The position numbers were made by a program, and so were the translations under genes. A stretch of DNA of 52,344 nucleotides from an uncultured OCS116 cluster bacterium (GTDB lineage Bacteria; Pseudomonadota; Alphaproteobacteria; Rhizobiales; TMED25): the NCBI GenBank assembly GCA_902633855.1, contig CACPHU010000008.1:1-52344 (forward strand), written 5' to 3'. Below are positions 1-7,439 of the stretch, in pieces; position 1 is the stretch's first letter, and each line of letters begins with the position of its first letter. The notes beneath the pieces were generated by a model, which ran no database searches, was not told where the DNA came from, and was given only the letters and a program-made list of their open reading frames with translations.

Positions 1-876
1 TCTAAATCTTTCCAAAATTCGTCCATCCACTAATATCAAACCAATAAGAATCAAAATGAGTCCGATGATATGTTGAGCAGCGATTGACTCGCCTAAAAAA
101 ATAATAGACATAAATATCGCACTTATTGGCATAAGCAATGTTACTAACATTACATTCGAGCCAATATTTTTTATTAACTTATAAAATATCAAATATGCTA
201 CAGCTGTTGAAAATATGGATAGCCCAAGCAGTGGAATAATTGACTCTATTTTTGATATCGCAATGAAGTCAACACCCATATAAATTACAATTGGCATTAA
301 AATTATCGATGAAATGCACAACATCATTGTAGCGGATATTGCTGGATGAATTGAACTATCAATTTGCTTACCAAATAGTACTGATATCGCATAAGAAACA
401 GAAGCTAGGAGAATTGCAATTTGTCCATCTATTGAATTATTTAGGTCATCAAAACTGAAGCCCATAAGAATTGAGACACCGCATATACCAACAACCACTC
501 CAATAATGCGATTTAAGGTTGCTTTCTCACCATTTGGCCAATAGTGTGCCAGTATTACTGTAAATAATGGTGTTGTTGCGTTGAGTATTGAGCTAACTGA
601 GGCTGTTATCTGTGATTGTCCCCATGCAATTAGATTGAATGGGATAACATTATTAAACAAGCTCATCATTAAAAAAATTATAAATAACCTCTTATTGATC
701 ACAAAACTTAACTTTAATATCTTACACACACACAGCAGAAATATTGATGCCATAAACACCCGAAAGAACACAATCATTGGTGGTGATATTGTCAGAAGCG
801 CAAACTCGATCCAAATGTATGAACCGCCCCATAAAAGGGATAGTATGATTAATCTTATCCAGTCCAAAAGACCCAT
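1..876 (-). CDS. EamA/DMT-family transporter, partial (C-terminus beyond window)
   Basis: An open frame runs on the minus strand from an ATG at 876 to base 1 without a stop, giving 292 residues. It is very hydrophobic, with about ten predicted membrane segments in two related halves. The N-terminal LLWGGSYIWI and a later NATTPLF-type segment are typical of EamA drug/metabolite transporters, which are inner-membrane exporters of small metabolites; the substrate cannot be told. The family is usually near 300 residues, so the stop is probably just outside the window. A purine-rich GGAAG lies just upstream of the ATG. The gene is divergent from the glutathione transferase gene across 71 bp. Confidence 0.85.
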   Translation of the reverse strand, partial: MGLLDWIRLIILSLLWGGSYIWIEFALLTISPPMIVFFRVFMASIFLLCVCKILKLSFVINKRLFIIFLMMSLFNNVIPFNLIAWGQSQITASVSSILNATTPLFTVILAHYWPNGEKATLNRIIGVVVGICGVSILMGFSFDDLNNSIDGQIAILLASVSYAISVLFGKQIDSSIHPAISATMMLCISSIILMPIVIYMGVDFIAISKIESIIPLLGLSIFSTAVAYLIFYKLIKNIGSNVMLVTLLMPISAIFMSIIFLGESIAAQHIIGLILILIGLILVDGRILERFR

Positions 877-947
877 TCTGCTTCCAAATTTTTCGTAATA
901 GTGATATTTATCTATATATCAATAATTATGGTAAAGCGAGTTATATA

Positions 948-1661
948 ATGAATGACTTTTCAAATAAGTTGCCAATTGAGCTATACTATTGGCCGACTTC
1001 AAACGGTTTTAAAATATCTATTTTTTTGGAAGAGGCCGAATACCCATATAATTTAAATTATGTAAATATTTCAAAAGGGGAACAGTTTGAACCATCATTT
1101 TTAAAAATATCACCAAATAATCGTATGCCTGCTATCATTGACCCTGATGGTCCAGATGGGAGAGAAATTTCAATTTTTGAGTCCGGAGCCATTTTACAGT
1201 ATTTAGGCAGAAAGACTGAAATGTTTTATCCTTCTGATTATAGAAAGCAGATTGAGGTTGACCAATGGTTGTTTTGGCAAGTTGGCAATTTAGGGCCAAT
1301 GGGTGGCCAAGCCCATCATTTTCGCAACTATTCTCAGACAAAACTTCAGTATGCAATTGATCGATATACAAATGAGGTTAATCGTTTATATGGTGTTTTA
1401 AATAAAAAATTATCAGATGGAAGGGAGTATATAGCTGAAGATTATACAATAGCTGATATGGCTTGTATTGGCTGGGTCAGGAATCCTGAAAGGAAGGGGC
1501 AGAATTTGGAGAATTTTCCATACTTAAAATTATGGTTCGAAAGAATGATGGCAAGACCCGCTGTAATTAAAGGTATTAGTATTGGCGCAGATATTAACCA
1601 TGATTTATCAAAAGATCTTGAAGCTCAAAAGATTTTATTTGGACAAAAGGCTAGAGATTGA
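948..1661 (+). CDS. yfcG-like: YfcG/YghU-like glutathione S-transferase (disulfide-bond oxidoreductase type)
   Basis: This 237-residue protein has an N-terminal thioredoxin-like domain (about 1-95) and an all-helical C-terminal GST domain. The PTSNGFKIS segment near residue 17, SPNNRMPAI, ESGAILQYL and the WLFWQVGNLGPM stretch follow E. coli YfcG closely from memory. Members of this Nu-type class bind glutathione or glutathione disulfide and reduce disulfides in the cytoplasm instead of doing classical conjugation. The gene lies 12 bp upstream of the thiolase gene on the same strand, so co-transcription is likely. The family assignment is firm; the physiological substrate is unknown. Confidence 0.9.
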   Translation: MNDFSNKLPIELYYWPTSNGFKISIFLEEAEYPYNLNYVNISKGEQFEPSFLKISPNNRMPAIIDPDGPDGREISIFESGAILQYLGRKTEMFYPSDYRKQIEVDQWLFWQVGNLGPMGGQAHHFRNYSQTKLQYAIDRYTNEVNRLYGVLNKKLSDGREYIAEDYTIADMACIGWVRNPERKGQNLENFPYLKLWFERMMARPAVIKGISIGADINHDLSKDLEAQKILFGQKARD

Positions 1662-1673
1662 TAGGGTAGAACA

Positions 1674-2876
1674 ATGGCAGATGTATTTTTATGTGATGGT
1701 GTTCGAACACCAATCGGTAGATACGCCGGAGCTCTCTCTTCGGTGAGAGCTGACGATCTTGCTGCAACCGTTTTAAGTGGCTTAATTAAAAAAAACCCAA
1801 ATATCGATCCACTTGAAGTGGACGAGGTAATATTTGGATGTGCAAATCAGGCCGGCGAAGACAATAGGAATGTTGCTAGAATGGCAACTCTGCTGTCGGG
1901 CTTACCCATCTCAGTTCCTGCCACTACTATTAACAGACTTTGTGGATCAGGCCTAGATGCTGTCATTACTGCGTGCAGAGCCATAACGACTGGTGAAATG
2001 AAATTAGTCATTGCGGGTGGTGTTGAGAATATGTCTCGGGCTCCTTTTGTGATGCCAAAATCTGAGAGTGCATTTTCACGTTCTAATAAAGTTGAGGATA
2101 CTACAATTGGGTGGCGCTTCATAAATAAGAAGATGTTTTCAATTTATGGAACAGACTCTATGCCAGAAACTGCTGAAAATGTCGCAGAGCATTATAACAT
2201 CAATCGTGAAGACCAAGACCTATTTGCATTTAATAGTCAAAAAAAGTATCAGGAGGCCAAGAAAAATGGTCGATTTAAATCGGAAATTATACCAGTTGAA
2301 GTACCTCAAAAAAGAGGAGACCCATTAATTTTTGAGGAAGATGAGCACCCAAGAGAAACGGATTTGGATAAGATGGCAAAATTGCCTACACCATTCAAAG
2401 AAAATGGAACAGTAACCGCAGGAAATGCATCAGGCGTTAATGATGGAGCGGGATGCCTGCTTATTGCCTCTGAGGATATGGTGAAGAAGTATTCATTGAG
2501 GCCATTGGCAAGATATTGTGGGGGAGCGACTGCAGGAGTTGAACCAAAGTATATGGGAATTGGACCGGTATTTTCAACCCGAAAGATATTAAAGTCACTC
2601 AATATCAAAATGGATCAGATTGGTCTTATTGAATTAAATGAAGCTTTTGCTTCTCAATCTTTAGCATGTATGAGAGGGTTAGGTATTGCAGATGATAGTG
2701 AAATAGTAAATCCAAATGGTGGGGCAATCGCATTAGGGCATCCACTTGGGATGTCAGGTGCACGACTTGCCCTGACTTCGTCTATAGAGATACATTCAAA
2801 AAAAATAGACTACGGTTTATGCACAATGTGCGTGGGCGTTGGGCAAGGTATATCAATGATAACCGCACGGGTGTGA
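1674..2876 (+). CDS. Thiolase, PcaF-like (3-oxoadipyl-CoA / acetyl-CoA acyltransferase)
   Basis: The 400-residue protein is full length for a degradative or biosynthetic thiolase. The nucleophilic cysteine is C90 in NRLCGSG, the histidine is H356 in ALGHPLG, and the second cysteine is C386 in MCVGVGQG. The GCANQAGEDNRNVARM and SMPETAEN stretches resemble PcaF (3-oxoadipyl-CoA thiolase) more than PhaA. No other beta-ketoadipate genes are in view, so a general 3-ketoacyl-CoA thiolase role in the cytoplasm remains possible. It follows the GST gene in the same direction and its stop abuts the stop of the convergent oxidoreductase gene with no spacer. Confidence 0.88.
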   Translation: MADVFLCDGVRTPIGRYAGALSSVRADDLAATVLSGLIKKNPNIDPLEVDEVIFGCANQAGEDNRNVARMATLLSGLPISVPATTINRLCGSGLDAVITACRAITTGEMKLVIAGGVENMSRAPFVMPKSESAFSRSNKVEDTTIGWRFINKKMFSIYGTDSMPETAENVAEHYNINREDQDLFAFNSQKKYQEAKKNGRFKSEIIPVEVPQKRGDPLIFEEDEHPRETDLDKMAKLPTPFKENGTVTAGNASGVNDGAGCLLIASEDMVKKYSLRPLARYCGGATAGVEPKYMGIGPVFSTRKILKSLNIKMDQIGLIELNEAFASQSLACMRGLGIADDSEIVNPNGGAIALGHPLGMSGARLALTSSIEIHSKKIDYGLCTMCVGVGQGISMITARV

Positions 2877-4001
2877 TTATTTATTCTCGAAATTTAATCG
2901 ATCCATAATTTCTTCTTCGGATAAATTGAGATCAACTTCTTTCATCGTCTTTGCAGATAGATCCATCGATAAGGTTAACATTAAATTTTGATGCGCTACT
3001 TCTGCTTGGGTATGCGGAGTATTTAGTTCCATACAAATTCTCTGAAGCCAAGAATAGGTCTCATCCTTTAATGGCCCCCAAAGCTCATTATTGTATATGT
3101 CTCCGGGAGGAAAACTCGTGAGAAAGTCAACATGTCTATCAATTTCATCCTCTCTCCCTTTTGGTCTATAAATTTTTCCTTGGTCAAAGTCACTAACGAT
3201 GATTGCATCTCTGTGGGTATCTTCTATATCAAGAATACCATGCGTACCAACGAAACCCATTTGTAATCCATAGCTTGCACCCGGCCAAATTTTTGGCAAA
3301 GACCAGCATATATTCATACTGAATATTTTATCCTTAAAAGTAAATAATCCAAAGGTTGCATCCTTAGTACCTATCTCACCAAGTATTTTGTCAGATGATC
3401 GTGCAAAGACTGATTGTGGCTGATCATCAATAAGCCATAATGACATATCTAAACTATGCGTTCCAGATACGACCATAGGCGTGAGATATTTTCTATCCTG
3501 CGTTAACCTTAGCTCATTCATAGGCCCCATTTTATTCATAAATGTTCTCGTAACGGCGCATGTTATATCGCCAATTTGGTTACTTTCTATTTTCTCTTTA
3601 GCTGAGATAAATCTGCGGCGAAACCTTTGCGTGTAGCCCACACAAACATCAATATTTTTTTCGATTATCTTATCTATAAGGAATCTGGATTGTTTAGCGT
3701 CAAGAGTAAGGGGTTTTTCAATGAATATTTTTTTATTATTTTCGATTGCTATTAACGCCGGTTCAAAATGACTCCAAGTTGAAGTTGCTACAATTACGCA
3801 ATCAACCTCTTCACGATTAATTAGTTCTTCGTAATTAGTTGTGAGATAATCTGCATTAATATCTTTTTTAAGTTCTTTTCCAACTTCTTCATTAATATCG
3901 CATAATCCAATCCAGGATATACCAGGGAACTCTGAGGCAATCTTTCCTCTCATCCTCCCTACGCGCCCACATCCGATTATAGCTAAACCAATATTTCTCA
4001 T
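2877..4001 (-). CDS. Gfo/Idh/MocA-family NAD(P)-dependent oxidoreductase
   Basis: This is a 374-residue protein starting at the ATG at 4001. The frame stays open upstream to 4106, but that part reads through a terminator hairpin and through the 3' end of the neighbouring gene, so I reject it. The Rossmann motif is IIGCGRVGRMRG near residue 9. The family signature EKPL (IEKPLTLDAKQSR) lies near residue 96, and a C-terminal GFO/IDH/MocA domain follows. The nearest recognisable relatives are myo-inositol 2-dehydrogenase-like sugar or polyol dehydrogenases, but the substrate is not decidable. No Shine-Dalgarno sequence is visible: a U tract belonging to the upstream terminator sits just before the start. 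It lies downstream of the substrate-binding protein gene on the same strand. Confidence 0.87.
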   Translation of the reverse strand: MRNIGLAIIGCGRVGRMRGKIASEFPGISWIGLCDINEEVGKELKKDINADYLTTNYEELINREEVDCVIVATSTWSHFEPALIAIENNKKIFIEKPLTLDAKQSRFLIDKIIEKNIDVCVGYTQRFRRRFISAKEKIESNQIGDITCAVTRTFMNKMGPMNELRLTQDRKYLTPMVVSGTHSLDMSLWLIDDQPQSVFARSSDKILGEIGTKDATFGLFTFKDKIFSMNICWSLPKIWPGASYGLQMGFVGTHGILDIEDTHRDAIIVSDFDQGKIYRPKGREDEIDRHVDFLTSFPPGDIYNNELWGPLKDETYSWLQRICMELNTPHTQAEVAHQNLMLTLSMDLSAKTMKEVDLNLSEEEIMDRLNFENK

Positions 4002-4007
4002 TTTTTC

Positions 4008-4040
4008 AAAAAAAAACCCGAAAGAGCGAACTCTTTCGGG
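4008..4040 (-). terminator. Strong intrinsic terminator after the substrate-binding protein gene
   Basis: A perfect 10-bp stem (CCCGAAAGAG at 4017-4026 and CTCTTTCGGG at 4031-4040) closes a four-base loop that reads TTCG on the minus strand. Nine consecutive T residues follow on that strand (4016-4008). This is the clearest rho-independent terminator in the window. It ends transcription of the substrate-binding protein gene 25 bp after its stop and sits only 6 bp before the start codon of the next minus-strand gene. Confidence 0.93.
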
Positions 4041-4065
4041 CTTTATTAGACAAGTTAAGTTTGAA

Positions 4066-5130
4066 TTATGGAACCATTTTGTCTGGGTTAGCAGCAGCCC
4101 ATGCATCCATTAATTCTACAACTTCATATGTGTCCCAGTCACTCGCACGATCGATAAATCTGTGATCTACGAATGTTGCTGGATCAATGAAACCATCGAT
4201 TTCACCTAGGCCAATGTATGGACCTTGGATTTGAGCCCAAATCCAGTTACGAGGCTCACCATATTTGTTTGTACGACGCAGTTGATAAATGTAAACTGAA
4301 CCGTTGATTAGGTTTGAACCAGTTTGCATGTTTTCAAATACTTCAGGTGTAGCAACAGCGCATACACTTATAACAAATTTAGTATCTAGAACACCCATGT
4401 GTTGAGCCATAGCCCAACCACGTAGGAATCCTGCAGTAGCTTCGTCTAGCTCATCCATACGTGAATCCCACATTGCGAATGAGTTACCAGGGTTAGCTGA
4501 CACAGCCATTGGTGTAATGTTTCTAATTGCAACACCACCAGCTTGGATGTTAGCACGGTCAGATGAACCGCCTGCAAAACCGTCAATTCTTCCTGATGTT
4601 AGAGCGTCAACCATAACTGGGCCAGCGTCACCAACAACAACAGTTTCGATTGAGTCACCTGGAAGACCAACTGAGTCAAGAGCGATTAGAGTTGTGATTT
4701 CATCACGGTCAGATGCAAGACCAATAACTGATCCTGGTAGATCGTTTAGACCTTTAATTGGGCTGTCAGCTGGAACAACAATACCTTCAGATGCGAAGTT
4801 ATATGCTTCGTATACAACTGAACCAGGTTGTCCTGCGTTAGCCATTTGTAGTACTTGTGCAGAGTCAAGCATCACATATTCTGCATCACCTGTATCTAGG
4901 AATGCAACGTATGGGATAGTTGTTTCTGAGTTAAGTAGGTTAACTTCAACGCCATTAGTTTCATAAGCACCTGTTAGACGACCAACGTGCTGCGCATAAA
5001 TTGAGCAAGAACCGTTGTTAGCTGTAATAACATTTAAGTCTGTTAGTGCAGAAGCTGGAGTTGTAGAAACCATTGATAGTGCTAGACCACCGAAAGCAGC
5101 GCCAAGCACAAATTTAGTAGTGGATTTCAT
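4066..5130 (-). CDS. ABC transporter substrate-binding protein, NMT1/THI5/SsuA-like, orphan
   Basis: A 354-residue secreted protein with a clear Sec signal peptide (MKSTTKF, hydrophobic core, ASA cut near residue 29). The mature part has a type-II periplasmic binding-protein pattern resembling the SsuA/THI5/NMT1 group (nitrate, sulfonate, taurine, pyrimidine precursors). No permease or ATPase gene is adjacent, so it must work with components encoded elsewhere or in another role. A good Shine-Dalgarno (GGGAGG) lies 9 bp before the ATG. Codon choice looks more uniform, with more GGT, GCT, GTT and CGT, than in neighbouring genes. Together with the strong terminator and promoter palindromes this suggests high, regulated expression. 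Ligand unknown. Confidence 0.85.
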   Translation of the reverse strand: MKSTTKFVLGAAFGGLALSMVSTTPASALTDLNVITANNGSCSIYAQHVGRLTGAYETNGVEVNLLNSETTIPYVAFLDTGDAEYVMLDSAQVLQMANAGQPGSVVYEAYNFASEGIVVPADSPIKGLNDLPGSVIGLASDRDEITTLIALDSVGLPGDSIETVVVGDAGPVMVDALTSGRIDGFAGGSSDRANIQAGGVAIRNITPMAVSANPGNSFAMWDSRMDELDEATAGFLRGWAMAQHMGVLDTKFVISVCAVATPEVFENMQTGSNLINGSVYIYQLRRTNKYGEPRNWIWAQIQGPYIGLGEIDGFIDPATFVDHRFIDRASDWDTYEVVELMDAWAAANPDKMVP

Positions 5131-5152
5131 ATCATATCCTCCCTTAAGGTTA

Positions 5153-5182
5153 ATAATAAAACACTTACACTAGTGTAAACAA
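5153..5182 (-). promoter_or_regulatory. Candidate sigma-70 promoter of the substrate-binding protein gene
   Basis: On the minus strand a TTGTTT -35-like hexamer (5182-5177) is separated by 18 bp from a TATTAT -10-like hexamer (5158-5153). That would start transcription about 15-20 bp before the ATG, leaving a short leader with the GGGAGG ribosome site. An alternative -35, TTGACG, lies at 5204-5199 but has a less good -10. The 14-bp palindrome at 5165-5178 fills the spacer. This is a motif call only. Confidence 0.4.
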
Positions 5183-5197
5183 TTGTACCTAGTACAA
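5165..5197. promoter_or_regulatory. Two adjacent palindromes, candidate operator pair
   Basis: TTACACTAGTGTAA (5165-5178) is a perfect 14-bp palindrome. TTGTACCTAGTACAA (5183-5197) has 6-bp perfect arms around a 3-bp spacer. The two share the pattern TTRYAC...GTRYAA, and their centres are about 18-19 bp apart, close to two helical turns, so they would present on nearly the same DNA face. They overlap or flank the predicted promoter of the substrate-binding protein gene. They could bind a dimeric regulator, but none is encoded nearby. Confidence 0.5.
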
Positions 5198-5402
5198 ACG
5201 TCAAATAACTGTTATAGAACATCTGTAAAAATAATTCAAATTTTTTTTTAACTTTTTGTTAATTTTTTCTTAAACAAAAATCTATTCATTGTTGATAATG
5301 TTTGATTTTTTTACTATATATAACACAATTTAGACATATTTATGTTTATAGTGATGCAAACTTTGAATATTCGCGTTGAAAATACGCATTTAGGAGTGAG
5401 AA

Positions 5403-6596
5403 TTGAAGACTGAACTGCCATTATCCGATTATACTGTACTTGATCTTACTATTGCCAGAGCCGGGCCCACTGCTGCGAGAGTTCTTGCGGACTGGGGAGC
5501 AAACGTTATCCAGATCAACCCACCAAATAAACCTGGTCAGAAAGGTGGAAGTGTAACAGGAAAAAGAGATGGTTTTGACTTTCAAAATCTACAACGAAAC
5601 AAGCGATCATTATCAATAGATTTAAAAAGTGACGACGGGCATAAACTTTTTCTTGAGTTAGCAAAAAAAAGTGATGTTATACTTGAAAATTTTCGGGCTG
5701 ACGTGAAGCACCGTTTGAAGATTGATTATGACACAATAAAAAAGGTCAATAGCCAAATAGTTTATGGAAGCATTTCAGGATTTGGTCAGAATGGGCCATA
5801 CAAAGAACGTCCTGGTCTTGATCAAATCATACAAGGAATGTCAGGATTAATGTCAATCACTGGACTTCCTGGTTACGGACCCGTACGGGTTGGCATACCA
5901 ATAAATGATCTTTGTGCCGGGATGTTTCTAGCCCAAGGTGTGCTTTTAGCATTATTAAATCGTGAAAAAACCGGAAAAGGTCAGTGGGTTCACACATCAT
6001 TACTTGAAGCTGGTATTTTTATGCTCGACTTTCAGGCATCTCGATGGCTCCAAAATCAACAAATTGCGCAGCAGGCTGGAAACAACCACCCAACAGGGAT
6101 ACCTCAGGGCTGCTTTCAAACTTCAGATAAACTTATTAACCTAAGTGCCGTTGGGGACCGCCTATTTGAAAGGTTTTGTAATGCTGTTGGAGCGGAGAAG
6201 CTGTTGAGTGACAGTCGTTTTTGTGATGATGAGTCCCGCTTGAAGAACAGAGATGAGTTAAACGAAATAATCTCAAAGATACTCATTGAGGAGACTTCTG
6301 AATATTGGATTGATAAATTAAACAAAGTTGGTGTTCCGTGTGGCCCTGTAAATAATATTGCCCAGATGTTTGATGATGAACAAGTGCGGCACCTTGATAT
6401 GAAAAGAAAGGTGAAACATCACAGGTTAGGTGAATTAGATGTTGTAAGGCAGCCAGTTAATTTTTCTGAATATGAGCAGCCAAAAGAATTGAAATATGCC
6501 GCGCCCGACCTAGGCCAACACAATGAGGATATTCTCAGAGAATTTGGATTTGATGACGAATTTATTAAGGATTTGGTAGAAAAAAATGTGGTATGA
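5403..6596 (+). CDS. Class III (CaiB/BaiF) acyl-CoA transferase
   Basis: A 397-residue protein of the formyl-CoA transferase fold. It has the expected N-terminal block (LDLTIARAGPTAARVLADWGA), a QNLQRNKRSLSIDLK block, and an aspartate at position 169 (GIPINDLCAG), which matches the nucleophilic Asp169 of formyl-CoA transferase. The enzyme moves CoA between organic acids in the cytoplasm; the acids involved are not evident. It starts at a TTG (5403) with AGGAGTGAG just upstream. The 272-bp spacer to the divergent binding-protein gene probably holds promoters for both. A crotonase-fold gene follows 37 bp downstream, suggesting one catabolic step series. Confidence 0.88.
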   Translation: MKTELPLSDYTVLDLTIARAGPTAARVLADWGANVIQINPPNKPGQKGGSVTGKRDGFDFQNLQRNKRSLSIDLKSDDGHKLFLELAKKSDVILENFRADVKHRLKIDYDTIKKVNSQIVYGSISGFGQNGPYKERPGLDQIIQGMSGLMSITGLPGYGPVRVGIPINDLCAGMFLAQGVLLALLNREKTGKGQWVHTSLLEAGIFMLDFQASRWLQNQQIAQQAGNNHPTGIPQGCFQTSDKLINLSAVGDRLFERFCNAVGAEKLLSDSRFCDDESRLKNRDELNEIISKILIEETSEYWIDKLNKVGVPCGPVNNIAQMFDDEQVRHLDMKRKVKHHRLGELDVVRQPVNFSEYEQPKELKYAAPDLGQHNEDILREFGFDDEFIKDLVEKNVV

Positions 6597-6633
6597 TAAT
6601 TACGTCAAATTATTTTTTTTAAAAAGCTAACGA

Positions 6634-7425
6634 ATGAAATTAAATACAGAGAAAATCATTGCAAGAAAAGATGGCAAAATTGGATGGATGATCATCAACA
6701 ATCCAGAAAAAAGAAATGCCATATCTTTGTCTATGAGGGAGGCAATGACACAAGTATTTAATGAATATGATAAGGACCCTGAGGTCAGAGTTCTTATTAT
6801 ACGAGGCTCTGGTGGCAAAGCTTTTATATCTGGTGCAGATATTTCCGAGTTTAAAGATATTAGAAGTAATTATGACGCAGAGGAAAAATATGCCAAGGCA
6901 ACAGAAATCATGACAAAAGCCATGAACGCCTTCAAGAAGCCAATACTTGCTATGATAGAAGGCTATTGCGTTGGTGGTGGCGTAGCTACAGCAATTGCAT
7001 GCGATATGCGGATCGCTACAAAAGACACAAAATATGGAATTCCTGCCGCAAAATTAGGTTTGGCTTACGGTTTTGATAATTTAAGACAGTTGGTTGAACT
7101 TGTTGGCCCATCAAATGCAAAAAGAATATTATTCACAGGTGATATGATTGACGGTGATGACGCGCACCGAATTGGGTTAGTTGATGAGTTATGTGCATTA
7201 GATGAGCTTGAAGATAAGGTATTATCCATCGCCGAGAAAATATCTGCAAACGCACCGCTAACGGTTCTAGCATCAAAAGAAACAGTCAAGCATGTTCTCA
7301 GGCCCGAAATAAGGGATCATCAAAAGTTAAAGGAAATGGCAAAAATCTGCTTCGATAGTGATGATTACAGAGAGGGTAGGGAAGCCTTCATGGAAAAGAG
7401 AAAACCAGAATTTAAAGGACGCTAA
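6634..7425 (+). CDS. Crotonase-superfamily protein lacking both hydratase glutamates
   Basis: This 263-residue protein has the enoyl-CoA hydratase/isomerase fold: SGADISEF near residue 66 and the oxyanion-hole segment around YCVGGGVATA near residue 109. In classical hydratases the two catalytic glutamates sit in GGGCELA and QPEI (Glu144 and Glu164 of rat crotonase). Here the matching segments read GGGVATA and IPAAKLG, so both are replaced by alanine. The protein should still bind acyl-CoA and stabilise an enolate, but ordinary hydration is doubtful. I recall similar IPAARLGL-type homologues in proteobacteria annotated simply as enoyl-CoA hydratase. It lies downstream of the CoA-transferase gene and 14 bp upstream of the ABC module. 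Confidence 0.85.
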   Translation: MKLNTEKIIARKDGKIGWMIINNPEKRNAISLSMREAMTQVFNEYDKDPEVRVLIIRGSGGKAFISGADISEFKDIRSNYDAEEKYAKATEIMTKAMNAFKKPILAMIEGYCVGGGVATAIACDMRIATKDTKYGIPAAKLGLAYGFDNLRQLVELVGPSNAKRILFTGDMIDGDDAHRIGLVDELCALDELEDKVLSIAEKISANAPLTVLASKETVKHVLRPEIRDHQKLKEMAKICFDSDDYREGREAFMEKRKPEFKGR

Positions 7426-7439
7426 ACGGTATAAGATTA

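Noticed and set aside
4002-4106. 35-residue N-terminal extension of the Gfo/Idh/MocA protein
   Set aside because: It would translate the terminator hairpin and the 3' end of the upstream gene; the family N-terminus (IGLAIIGCGRVG) begins right after the ATG at 4001.
4517-4966. 149-codon plus-strand open frame antisense to the substrate-binding protein gene
   Set aside because: The opposite strand encodes a complete protein with signal peptide and recognisable fold; the plus-strand product has low-complexity Ser/Thr/Pro composition, no ribosome site and no family resemblance.
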